From Pseudomonas nabeulensis (GTDB taxonomy: Bacteria > Pseudomonadota > Gammaproteobacteria > Pseudomonadales > Pseudomonadaceae), in the NCBI RefSeq assembly GCF_004682045.1, contig NZ_QUZT01000020.1:1-64000 (forward strand): a stretch of DNA of 64,000 bases. The letters run 5' to 3'. The position numbers and the translations under genes are program-made. The stretch's first letter is position 1. Every line of letters begins with the position of its first letter. This document shows, piece after piece, positions 56,431-64,000 of this stretch. The notes beneath the pieces were generated by a model. It was not told where the DNA came from. It searched no databases and saw only the letters and a program-made list of their open reading frames with translations.

Positions 56431-56958
56431 ATGAAGAATCTACTGCTGCGCATCAATGACCGCCTGTACATGACCTGCATCTGGGTCGCCGGCCTCTCGG
56501 TACTGGGGGTCGCGCTGATCATTCCCTGGGGCATCTTTGCCCGCTACATCCTCGGCACCGGCTCCAGCTGGCCGGAGCCCACTGCCATCCTGCTGATGCT
56601 GGTGTTCACCTTTATCGGTGCCGCCGCCAGCTACCGGGCCGGCGCGCATATGTCGGTGGCCATGGTCACCGACCGCCTGCCACCGCAACAACGCCGCCTC
56701 GTCGGCATCCTTTCCCAACTGCTGATGGCGACCATCTGCCTGTTCATGACCGTGTGGGGCGCCAAGTTGTGCCTGTCCACCTGGAACCAGTTCATGAGCG
56801 CCATCCCCACCTTGCGCGTGGGCATCACCTATATGCCGATCCCGATTGGCGGGTTGCTGACCCTGGTGTTTGTGCTGGAAAAACTCCTGCTGGGTGACCA
56901 GAGCCACCGCCGCGTGGTGCGGTTCGACCTGGTTGAAGAAAGCGAAGGGGCCGCCTGA
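56431..56958 (+). CDS. TRAP transporter small permease (DctQ type)
   Basis: This is a roughly 175-residue membrane protein with four predicted spans and the DctQ pattern SVLGVALIIPWGIFARYILG, then SWPEPTAILLMLVFTFIGAA. It couples the receptor to the large permease. The ATG at 56431 gives a compact N-terminus; a GTG at 56422 is an alternative. Its stop is 1 nt before the large-permease start. Confidence 0.9.
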   Translation: MKNLLLRINDRLYMTCIWVAGLSVLGVALIIPWGIFARYILGTGSSWPEPTAILLMLVFTFIGAAASYRAGAHMSVAMVTDRLPPQQRRLVGILSQLLMATICLFMTVWGAKLCLSTWNQFMSAIPTLRVGITYMPIPIGGLLTLVFVLEKLLLGDQSHRRVVRFDLVEESEGAA

Positions 56959-56959
56959 T

Positions 56960-58240
56960 ATGGACGCATTGATTCTGTTGGGCAGTTTTATCGCCTTGAT
57001 CCTGATCGGCATGCCGGTGGCCTATGCCCTCGGGCTGTCGGCGTTGATCGGCGCGTGGTGGATTGATATCCCGTTCCAGGCCTTGATGATTCAGGTGGCG
57101 GGCGGGGTGAACAAGTTTTCGCTGATGGCGATCCCGTTCTTTGTGCTGGCCGGGGCGATCATGGCCGAGGGCGGCATGTCCCGGCGGCTGGTGGCGTTTG
57201 CCGGGGTGCTGGTGGGCTTTGTGCGCGGCGGGCTGTCGTTGGTGAATATCATGGCCTCGACGTTTTTCGGCGCGATCTCCGGTTCGTCGGTGGCCGACAC
57301 CGCTTCGGTGGGCTCGGTGCTGATCCCGGAGATGGAACGCCGCGGCTATCCACGGGAATTTGCCACGGCGGTGACCATCAGCGGCTCGGTGCAAGCGCTG
57401 CTGACCCCGCCCAGCCATAACTCGGTGCTCTACTCCCTGGCGGCCGGCGGTACGGTGTCCATCGCCTCGCTATTTATGGCCGGCGTGGTACCGGGCCTGC
57501 TGATGAGCGCGTGCCTGATGGTGCTGTGCCTGATCTTCGCGAAGAAACGCGACTACCCCAAGGGTGAAGTGATTCCCCTCAAGCAAGCGCTGAAAATCTG
57601 CGCCGATGCGCTCTGGGGCCTGATGGCCATGGTGATCATCCTCGGCGGTATTCTGTCGGGCATCTTCACCGCCACCGAATCCGCCGCAATCGCAGTGCTG
57701 TGGGCGTTTTTCGTGACCATGTTCATCTACCGCGACTACAAGTGGAGCGAGCTGCCCAAGCTGATGCACCGCACGGTGCGCACCATTTCCATCGTGATGA
57801 TCCTGATCGCCTTCGCCGCCAGCTTCGGCTACATCATGACGCTGATGCAGATCCCGGCGAAGATCACCACGATGTTCCTGACCCTGTCAGACAACCGCTA
57901 CGTGATCCTGATGTGCATCAACGCCATGCTGCTGTTGCTGGGCACGGTGATGGACATGGCGCCGCTGATCCTGATCCTCACACCGATTTTGATGCCGGTG
58001 ATCCTGGGTATCGGGGTAGACCCGGTGCACTTTGGCATGATCATGCTGGTGAACCTGGGCATCGGGCTGATCACCCCGCCGGTGGGCGCGGTGTTGTTTG
58101 TGGGCGCGGCGGTGGGCAAGACCAGTATCGAGCGAACCGTGAAGGCGTTGCTGCCATTTTATGGGGTGTTATTTCTGGTGTTGATGGCGGTGACCTATAT
58201 TCCGGCGTTGTCGCTGTGGTTGCCGGGGGTGGTTCTGTAA
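56960..58240 (+). CDS. TRAP transporter large permease (DctM type)
   Basis: This is a 426-residue membrane protein with about 12 hydrophobic segments and the DctM hallmarks GVLVGFVRGGLSLVNIMAST, FFGAISGSSVADTASVGSVL and HFGMIMLVNLGIGLITPPVG. Together with the receptor and small permease it forms a sodium-driven sugar-acid importer. It is the last gene of the udh operon. Confidence 0.93.
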   Translation: MDALILLGSFIALILIGMPVAYALGLSALIGAWWIDIPFQALMIQVAGGVNKFSLMAIPFFVLAGAIMAEGGMSRRLVAFAGVLVGFVRGGLSLVNIMASTFFGAISGSSVADTASVGSVLIPEMERRGYPREFATAVTISGSVQALLTPPSHNSVLYSLAAGGTVSIASLFMAGVVPGLLMSACLMVLCLIFAKKRDYPKGEVIPLKQALKICADALWGLMAMVIILGGILSGIFTATESAAIAVLWAFFVTMFIYRDYKWSELPKLMHRTVRTISIVMILIAFAASFGYIMTLMQIPAKITTMFLTLSDNRYVILMCINAMLLLLGTVMDMAPLILILTPILMPVILGIGVDPVHFGMIMLVNLGIGLITPPVGAVLFVGAAVGKTSIERTVKALLPFYGVLFLVLMAVTYIPALSLWLPGVVL

Positions 58241-58270
58241 CCCCAGATCCATCAGACGATGGAGGTCAAA

Positions 58271-58359
58271 TGTGGGAGGGGGCTTGCCCCCGATGAGGGA
58301 GTATCAGTTGAAATATCTATAACTGACACACCGCTATCGGGGGCAAGCCCCCTCCCACA
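58271..58359. repeat. REP doublet (REPIN), main family
   Basis: Standard inward arrangement between the TRAP large permease and the aldose epimerase gene. Confidence 0.92.
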
Positions 58360-58403
58360 TTTTGATCTCCAGTGTTTGTTCTATTTTTATATGGCGGGAA
58401 ACC

Positions 58404-59288
58404 ATGCCTTCGAACTTCATTGAGCTTCACGACCCCCTCACCCACCTCACCCTCGCCCCCGCCATCGGCGGCAGCATCGCCAACTGGCACGTCACCGCCA
58501 CCGGCCAACCGCTGTTGCGCCACAACGATGAACACGCCCAGCTCCCCGGCAAACTCGCTTGCTACCCGCTGGCGCCCTGGTCCAACCGCATCGCCGAAGG
58601 CGGCTTCGACAACCCCGGCGGTTGGCTGGCCCTGGCGCCCAATAGCCTCACCGACCCACTGCCGATTCACGGTTCCGCCTGGCAACAGGTTTGGCAGGTG
58701 GTCAGTCAATCCGAGAACGAAGCGGTACTTGAGGTGATGTGCGACACCCCGTTCGCCTATCGCGCCGAGCAGCGGTTTTACTTGGATAACGGCGAGCTGA
58801 GCATCACCTTGCGCGTGACGCATCTGGCGCAGGAACCGGCTTGGCATGGGTTGGGTTTACACCCCTACTTCCCGCGCACAGCCGGCACACGCTTGCAGGC
58901 CAAGGCGTCCGAGGTGTGGTTGAGTGATGCGTCCAGGTTGCCCACTGGGTTGGCCGCAGTACCGGAGGCGTGGGATTTCCAGCAATCCAACCCCTTGCCA
59001 GAAGATTTGGTCGATAACGGCTTTTGCGGCTGGGATGGGCACTGTGTGATCGAACAACCGGAGCTGGGGTATACGCTGGAATGCCAGGCCGGCGGCAGCG
59101 AATACTTTCTGCTGTTCTGCCCGCCGGGGTTGGGGTTCTTTTGTGTGGAGCCGGTGAGTCATCCGGTGAATGCGCATCACCTGCCGGGAAGACCGGGCCT
59201 CAGGCTGTTGGAACCGGGCCAGTCAACCCAGCTCGATTTAAGCCTGAAATACAGTCCAAATGTGTGTGTCAGGGCGGGCTGTTCTTAA
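58404..59288 (+). CDS. aldose 1-epimerase family protein
   Basis: This is a 294-residue galactose-mutarotase-fold protein that would interconvert anomers of a sugar or sugar acid. Visible are APWSNRIAEGGF, the His region NSLTDPLPIHGSAWQQVW, HGLGLHPYFPRT and the C-terminal Glu area FFCVEPVSHPVNAHH. The ATG at 58404 has GGGA upstream. The neighbouring uronate genes suggest a uronate anomer as substrate. It overlaps the convergent HlyD-type gene by 20 nt. Confidence 0.9.
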   Translation: MPSNFIELHDPLTHLTLAPAIGGSIANWHVTATGQPLLRHNDEHAQLPGKLACYPLAPWSNRIAEGGFDNPGGWLALAPNSLTDPLPIHGSAWQQVWQVVSQSENEAVLEVMCDTPFAYRAEQRFYLDNGELSITLRVTHLAQEPAWHGLGLHPYFPRTAGTRLQAKASEVWLSDASRLPTGLAAVPEAWDFQQSNPLPEDLVDNGFCGWDGHCVIEQPELGYTLECQAGGSEYFLLFCPPGLGFFCVEPVSHPVNAHHLPGRPGLRLLEPGQSTQLDLSLKYSPNVCVRAGCS

Positions 59289-60414
59289 GGCGCCCTGCGG
59301 TATCAATACTCACCACCACCGACAACCCCGGCCGCAACCGCTCGCTCTGTTCCTGATCGGGATCAACGGTAACCCTTACCGGCACCCGCTGCGCAATCTT
59401 CACAAAGTTGCCAGTCGCATTATCCGCCTGCAACAAGCTGAACTCCGACCCGGTGGCCGGCGAAATATGCTGCACCGTACCGTGAAACTTGCGATGGTTC
59501 AGCGCATCCACGGTGAAGGTCACCGGCTGGCCCACCTGCACGTTGTCCATCTGGGTTTCCTTCATATTGGCGATCACCCACAGTTGCGGCGGCACCAATG
59601 CCATCAACTGCGCGCCGGAATTCACGTAGGCACCAAGGCGCACGCCAATCTGCCCCAACTGGCCGTCACGGGGTGCGGTGATGCGGGTGTTGGCCAGGTC
59701 GATCCGCGCCAACTCCACCGCCGCATCGGCACTCGCCACCGCCGCTTCCAGGGAGCCGCGATTGACGATCACCGTTTGCAGATCCTGTCGCGCGATTTCC
59801 AGGCTGGCCTGAGCTTGCGCCACCGCCGCGAGGGTCTGCGCGTTGGCCGCACGGGTCACGTCCAGTTCGCGCTTGGACACCGAACCATCGCTGATCAACG
59901 CTTCATTACGGCGCAGGTCGGCGGTGCTTTTACGCGCCTGGGCCTCGCTGTCCGCCAATGCGGCCTGACGCAGTTTGATAGTGGCCTCAGCACTGTTGCG
60001 CTGCTGCACCACATTCGCCAGCGAGGCCTTCTGCACCGCCAGTTGCGCCAGCGCCTGGTCGAGGCGTTGCTTGTAGATGCGGTCATCGAGACGCACCAGC
60101 AAGTCCCCGGCCTTCACGTACTGAAAGTCCTGCACCGGCACTTCAAACACATAACCGCTCAGCTGCGGCCCGATAATTGTGACCTGCCCGCGCACCAGGG
60201 CGTTCTCGGTGGTCTCCACCGCGCTGCTGAACGGCGGCAATTGCCAGGCGTACAACACGATCAGCACGCCGACGATGGCAATCGCGGCAAAGCCCAGGGA
60301 CGAGATAATCCGCACCCGCAGCGGGCGCAATTCGGTGGGCACCGCGCCCGGTGGCGTACTGCCCTCGGGGGTGGAGGCGATGGCGGTGGTGGTCGTGGTG
60401 GAAGGTTCGGTCAT
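59269..60414 (-). CDS. HlyD/EmrA-family membrane fusion protein
   Basis: This is a 381-residue periplasmic adaptor anchored by one N-terminal span (IISSLGFAAIAIVGVLIVLY). It has a lipoyl-like half motif (GQVTIIGPQLSGYVFEVPVQ), a long Ala/Gln-rich coiled hairpin (about residues 110-210) and a beta-barrel domain. The ATG at 60414 overlaps the stop of the upstream MFS gene (ATGA), so the two form a coupled emrAB-like pair. Confidence 0.92.
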   Translation of the reverse strand: MTEPSTTTTTAIASTPEGSTPPGAVPTELRPLRVRIISSLGFAAIAIVGVLIVLYAWQLPPFSSAVETTENALVRGQVTIIGPQLSGYVFEVPVQDFQYVKAGDLLVRLDDRIYKQRLDQALAQLAVQKASLANVVQQRNSAEATIKLRQAALADSEAQARKSTADLRRNEALISDGSVSKRELDVTRAANAQTLAAVAQAQASLEIARQDLQTVIVNRGSLEAAVASADAAVELARIDLANTRITAPRDGQLGQIGVRLGAYVNSGAQLMALVPPQLWVIANMKETQMDNVQVGQPVTFTVDALNHRKFHGTVQHISPATGSEFSLLQADNATGNFVKIAQRVPVRVTVDPDQEQSERLRPGLSVVVSIDTAGRLKNSPP

Positions 60415-62054
60415 GAAGGTGCGCCGCTGGGTTGAACGGGAGTGGCTGCTTGGGTGGTGCTCATCAGCCACAGACTGCGGATAAAGATCCAGATCATGGT
60501 CAGCATCGCGATGATCGCGATCAGCATAAAGACATCGTTGTAAGCCATCACGTTCGCTTCACGGGTTGCCGCCGTGGCCAGGCTGCGGATGCCCATGAGG
60601 TTACGCAACTCGGGGTCGGCGATGACACCGCCGTAGGCCGAACCGCCGCTGCTGACCCGCGCCGCCACACGGGGGTCGAGCAAGGTCAGGTGTTCGACGA
60701 TCATGCTTGAGTGGAACTTCTCCCGCACAATCTGGAACGTGCCCAACAACGCGGCGCCGATCAAGCCGCCGAGGTTCTGGCAAATGCCGAACATCACCGA
60801 AAAACTCACCAGGTTGCGCGGGTTGGTCAGCACGTTCTTGGTGCCCAGCACCATGGTCGGCCCCAGGAAGAACGTACCGCCGAAGCCTAGCAGGAACTGG
60901 CTGATATACAGGTTCTGCGGGCGCGTGAGGTTGCTGGAGAAACTGTCCATCACCGACCCCGTGGCCATCAACGCCAGGGAAATCACCAGCGGCATCAGCA
61001 AATGCGCCGGGTTGATGGTCAACGCGCTGACGGCAAGCCCCGCAATCGCCCCGGCCAGCATCACCAGGTACAGCGTGTGCATCTGCTGGTAGCTCATGTT
61101 CAACATCTGCATGAATCCCACCGCGCCCGTGGACTGTTCCGACAGCACCATGCGAATCAGGATCACCGCCAGCGCCAGGCGGATCATCACGCCGCTGCCC
61201 AGCCAACGGGTCATCAGCATCGGGTTGGCGCGGTTATGCTCGACGGCCAGGCCGGCCATGATCAGCACCAGGGAACAGGCCGAGGCCACGCCGATCCAGG
61301 GGGCTTCCAGCCACCAGTCGATACGCCCCAGCGACAGCACCGCACACAGCAGCGCCACGCCAGTCGCGAGGATGGCGAAGGTGAGGAAATCGAGTTTTTC
61401 AAAGGTCTTGAAGCGGTCTCCCGGCGGTAACTTGAGCAGGAATACACAGCCCAGGCAGATCAGCGCCATGCCCAATTCAAACAGGTACAAACCGCGCCAT
61501 TCGGCGATTTGCAACAAATCCTCGGAGAACAACCGCGCCAGCGGCAACGCCAACTGCGCCGTGCCCAATCCCAAGACCAGCGCCTTCAAGCGCCACTTGG
61601 CCGGGAACGCCTGGATCATGTAGTACAAGCCCAACGAACTGAGCGCCGCCCCCACCATGCCGTGGGCCGCCCGCACCGCGATGGCCGAACTGAGGTCGTT
61701 GACGAATAAATGCCCGAAGGTCACCAGCGCGTACAGCACCAGGAACACCTCGGTAAACGCCCGCAGGCCGAACTGTTGGCGAAACTTCACCAGCAGCAGG
61801 TTCATGCACACGTTGGTCATCACATAGGCGGCGGGCAGCCAGGCCATTTCGGCGGTGGTCGCACCGAGGGCGCCTTGCAGGTATTGCAGGTTGGCGATCA
61901 CCAACGCGTTGCCCAGGCCGCCGGTGATGGCGACGAGAATACCGACCAGCGCGAACAGCCAACGCTTGTAGGTGGGGTGCAACGGGGTGGACGGCGAACC
62001 GGGCAGGCTGGGACGTTCGTGGGGTTCCCAGGTGCGGGGGGTGTATTTGTTCAT
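60411..62054 (-). CDS. DHA2-family MFS multidrug permease (EmrB-like)
   Basis: This is a 547-residue permease with 14 predicted spans, typical of DHA2 drug:proton antiporters that work with an EmrA adaptor. The N-terminal region contains GGLGNALVIANLQYLQGALG and ATTAEMAWLPAAYVMTNVCM; the motif with the conserved Arg (IAVRAAHGMVGAALSSLG) follows. ATG at 62054 is chosen as the first in-frame Met that leaves a typical cytosolic start. No regulator gene is adjacent; a REP doublet lies upstream. Confidence 0.92.
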   Translation of the reverse strand: MNKYTPRTWEPHERPSLPGSPSTPLHPTYKRWLFALVGILVAITGGLGNALVIANLQYLQGALGATTAEMAWLPAAYVMTNVCMNLLLVKFRQQFGLRAFTEVFLVLYALVTFGHLFVNDLSSAIAVRAAHGMVGAALSSLGLYYMIQAFPAKWRLKALVLGLGTAQLALPLARLFSEDLLQIAEWRGLYLFELGMALICLGCVFLLKLPPGDRFKTFEKLDFLTFAILATGVALLCAVLSLGRIDWWLEAPWIGVASACSLVLIMAGLAVEHNRANPMLMTRWLGSGVMIRLALAVILIRMVLSEQSTGAVGFMQMLNMSYQQMHTLYLVMLAGAIAGLAVSALTINPAHLLMPLVISLALMATGSVMDSFSSNLTRPQNLYISQFLLGFGGTFFLGPTMVLGTKNVLTNPRNLVSFSVMFGICQNLGGLIGAALLGTFQIVREKFHSSMIVEHLTLLDPRVAARVSSGGSAYGGVIADPELRNLMGIRSLATAATREANVMAYNDVFMLIAIIAMLTMIWIFIRSLWLMSTTQAATPVQPSGAPS

Positions 62055-62157
62055 TCGATGACTCAGGTAAACCAATACTCACAGACAGTAAACCTGAGCG
62101 GCGTTCATCTTGCCATCTTGTGGGTGCAAATGATCTCTCTGCTAGACACAGTCCAAA

Positions 62158-62246
62158 TGTGGGAGGGGGCTTGCCCCCGATTGCGGTGTTTCAGTGAAAT
62201 ATATGCTGGCTGACACTCCCTCATCGGGGGCAAGCCCCCTCCCACA
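62158..62246. repeat. REP doublet (REPIN), main family
   Basis: Standard inward arrangement between the EmrB-like gene and the DASS permease gene. Confidence 0.92.
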
Positions 62247-62277
62247 TTGGGATCTTCTGTGTATTCAAGAGGGTATT

Positions 62278-63756
62278 TCAGATCCAGCCGAGCCAGCTCC
62301 AGTAGGTGGCTGCGAAGACCAGCATCAGCCCATAGCCAATCAACGTCACCAAAATCCCCACCTTGGCAAACTGCCGCGCCGTAAACGTGCCGGTGCCCAA
62401 GCACACCATGTTCTGCGGCGCATTGATCGGCAGGATGAACCCGTAGCTCATCACAAAGCCCAGCAGCATGGTCATGCCCAGCCGGCTGAAATCCCCCGGC
62501 AAGGTCTGCAGCACTGCAATCAGGATCGGCAGCAGAGCCGAGGTCAACGCGGTGGCGCTGGCAAAGCCCAGGTGAATCAGGATCAGGAATGCGCCCAGGA
62601 TCGCAAATACGCCCAGTGGCCCGACCTGATCCAGGCCGGTGTGCGCCACCACGGTAGACCCCAGCCATTGCCCGGCCTGGGTGGTGAGCAAGGCTGTCCC
62701 AAGGCTGATGCCCACCCCGAACACAATCACCGTGCCCCACGGAATGCGCGACTGCACATCCTTCCAGGTCATCACGCCAATCCCCGGCAGCAGTAAAAAC
62801 ACCAAGCCGGCGTAGGTGGTCGAGGTGGTGTCGAAGCTGTGCAGGCGCCCTTCCGTGGCCCACGCCAGCAGCAACAGCACGGACACAGTCAGCAGGCGTT
62901 TCTGCGGCCCGGTCATGGGGCCGATCTCCACCAGCGACTGCGCCACCGCTTCCTTGCCGCCTGGAATGCTGTCGGTCTCCGGCGGCAGCAGCTTGAGCAC
63001 CAGGAACAGCAACACCGCCGACATGATCAACGCCCATGGCGCCCCGGCAATCAACCAGTCGATCCACGACACGCGCTGGCCGAGCATTTTGTCCATGAAG
63101 CCCACGGTGAGCAGGTTCTGCGCCGCCGCGGTCTGGATGCCGACGTTCCAGATGCTGGTGCCCTGGGCCACCACGATCATGATGCCGGCGGCGATGTTCG
63201 AGCGTTTGTCCACGCCGAACGCGGCGATCACCCCCATCATGATCGGCACCACGCAGGCACTGCGCGCCGTGGCGCTGGGCACCACCAGGCTGAGCAGGAT
63301 AGTCACCGCAATCGCCCCGAGCAGAATGCGCCGGGTGCTGGTGCCGACCCGGCTCAGGGTCACCAGTGCGATACGGCGGTCCAGCCCGGTATGAGTCATG
63401 GCAGCGGCGATAAACAATGCGCCCGCCACCAGCGCCAGCGCCGGGTTGGAGAACCCGGTGAGCGCCATGCTGATCGCCGGGCTGGTGCCGATCAGGTGGG
63501 TGGGGTCTTGCAGCGACGGCGCGGTGCCCAGCAGAAACGCCATCAACGAGGTGATCATGATCGCGCTGGCCTCATAGGACACCGCCTCGGTGATCCACAC
63601 CACCACGGCAAACGCCAGGATCGCCAGCATGCGATGCCCGGCCACCGGCAAGTCCGTCGGCAGTGGCAACAGCAGCACCCCGGCCATCACCAATACGGCG
63701 ACCACCAGGCCCAGGGGCAGTTTGAAGGATGCAGCGGTTGTCGCGGGGGCGTTCAT
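62278..63756 (-). CDS. DASS/SLC13-family anion permease
   Basis: This is a 492-residue inner-membrane transporter of the divalent anion:sodium symporter family, which takes up di- and tricarboxylates or sulfate. The SNT-type signatures are FTGFSNPAL-like (MALTGFSNPALALVAGALFI), VVPSATARSACVVPI and FGFVMSYGFILPINAPQN-like near the end. The ATG at 63756 has GGAG upstream. Substrate cannot be fixed by sequence. It precedes the TauE/SafE-like gene on the same strand. Confidence 0.9.
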   Translation of the reverse strand: MNAPATTAASFKLPLGLVVAVLVMAGVLLLPLPTDLPVAGHRMLAILAFAVVVWITEAVSYEASAIMITSLMAFLLGTAPSLQDPTHLIGTSPAISMALTGFSNPALALVAGALFIAAAMTHTGLDRRIALVTLSRVGTSTRRILLGAIAVTILLSLVVPSATARSACVVPIMMGVIAAFGVDKRSNIAAGIMIVVAQGTSIWNVGIQTAAAQNLLTVGFMDKMLGQRVSWIDWLIAGAPWALIMSAVLLFLVLKLLPPETDSIPGGKEAVAQSLVEIGPMTGPQKRLLTVSVLLLLAWATEGRLHSFDTTSTTYAGLVFLLLPGIGVMTWKDVQSRIPWGTVIVFGVGISLGTALLTTQAGQWLGSTVVAHTGLDQVGPLGVFAILGAFLILIHLGFASATALTSALLPILIAVLQTLPGDFSRLGMTMLLGFVMSYGFILPINAPQNMVCLGTGTFTARQFAKVGILVTLIGYGLMLVFAATYWSWLGWI

Positions 63757-63841
63757 GGCGGGCTCCGTCAGCCTTTGAAACAGGCGGCAAGCATGGCCCA
63801 GATTGCCGCACTCGGTGTTGACGGGTATCAAGCGATTCCCA

Positions 63842-63853
63842 TGTGGGAGCGGA
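63842..63853. repeat. REP remnant
   Basis: TGTGGGAGCGGA, the first bases of a REP arm without a palindrome or partner. It lies between the DASS gene and the gene at the window edge. Confidence 0.4.
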
Positions 63854-63862
63854 TTACCAAGT

Positions 63863-64000
63863 TTAGAGCAGAGCTTTAACCAGCATGCCGACCGCCACCA
63901 GTACACACAGGCTGGCAAACCCCACCTGCAAGGTGCGCGCGGGAATCACCGAACACAGGCGCCGCCCGGCCAGCATGCCGACGATGCTCGCGCCGATAAA
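63863..64000 (-). CDS. C-terminal part of a TauE/SafE-like membrane protein (cut by window edge)
   Basis: The last 45 residues of a protein whose start is beyond the window. They read from FIGASIVGMLAGRRLCSVIP to the C-terminus VAVGMLVKALL and include a hydrophobic final span and the GxxxGxxxxxxxP pattern typical of the TauE/SafE (DUF81) sulfite/sulfonate exporter family. Assignment is limited by the short stretch. It is transcribed towards the DASS gene. Confidence 0.65.
   Translation of the reverse strand, partial: FIGASIVGMLAGRRLCSVIPARTLQVGFASLCVLVAVGMLVKALL

Overview
The window reads as a chromosomal segment of a fluorescens-group Pseudomonas. It has high-GC gammaproteobacterial codon use and the order tig-clpP-clpX-lon-hupB-ppiD next to a tRNA cluster and folD. 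It also has two OprD-family porins, phnWX, and many dispersed REP doublets of the GTGGGAGGGGGCTTGC type together with a RAYT transposase. Species is inferred, not proven.

Layout. 0-13.5 kb: YebC-family protein; a LysR regulator divergent from phnW-phnX (2-aminoethylphosphonate use); cytochrome b561; a PLP-dependent ACC deaminase/D-cysteine desulfhydrase homologue; FadH; a nitrilase-fold protein without its catalytic Cys, overlapping an AraC regulator; a 28-residue small protein; a DUF2242 lipoprotein; a LysR/MFS divergent pair. 13.5-24.1 kb: the proteostasis block ppiD, hupB, lon, clpX, clpP, tig, then tRNA-His, Leu, His, Arg, and folD. The hupB 3'UTR holds a tRNA-shaped element. 24.2-26.8 kb: pbpG, a peptidase-C39-like lipoprotein without its catalytic residues, a 51-residue His-rich membrane protein and a small lipoprotein. 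27-32.7 kb: a three-gene RND efflux operon. 33-39.8 kb: an uncharacterised catabolic locus (M20 deacylase, OprD porin, MFS symporter, class II aldolase, 2-hydroxyacid dehydrogenase, LysR).

39.8-42.1 kb is a small accessory island. It carries a toxin-44-like domain protein with an overlapping membrane-anchored partner (probable toxin/immunity pair), a strongly structured RNA leader in front of a DUF6124-like gene, and a RAYT flanked by REP pairs. 42.1-50.6 kb is the reductive pyrimidine degradation cluster: beta-ureidopropionase and an NCS1 permease on the minus strand; dihydropyrimidinase, PreT and PreA on the plus strand; and a RutR-like TetR regulator. 50.7-51.9 kb: copC-copD. 52.1-58.2 kb: a uronate/aldarate uptake and oxidation cluster (OprD porin, uronate dehydrogenase, lactonase, TRAP transporter). 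58.4-64 kb: aldose 1-epimerase, an EmrAB-type pump, a DASS anion permease, and the C-terminal end of a TauE/SafE-like protein cut by the window edge.

The objects most worth following up are the structured leader plus DUF6124-like gene, the toxin/immunity pair, the tRNA-like element in the hupB 3'UTR, the RAYT with outward-facing REP pairs, and the two enzyme-fold proteins that lack catalytic residues. Family names come from recognising motifs and length by eye; no database search was run.
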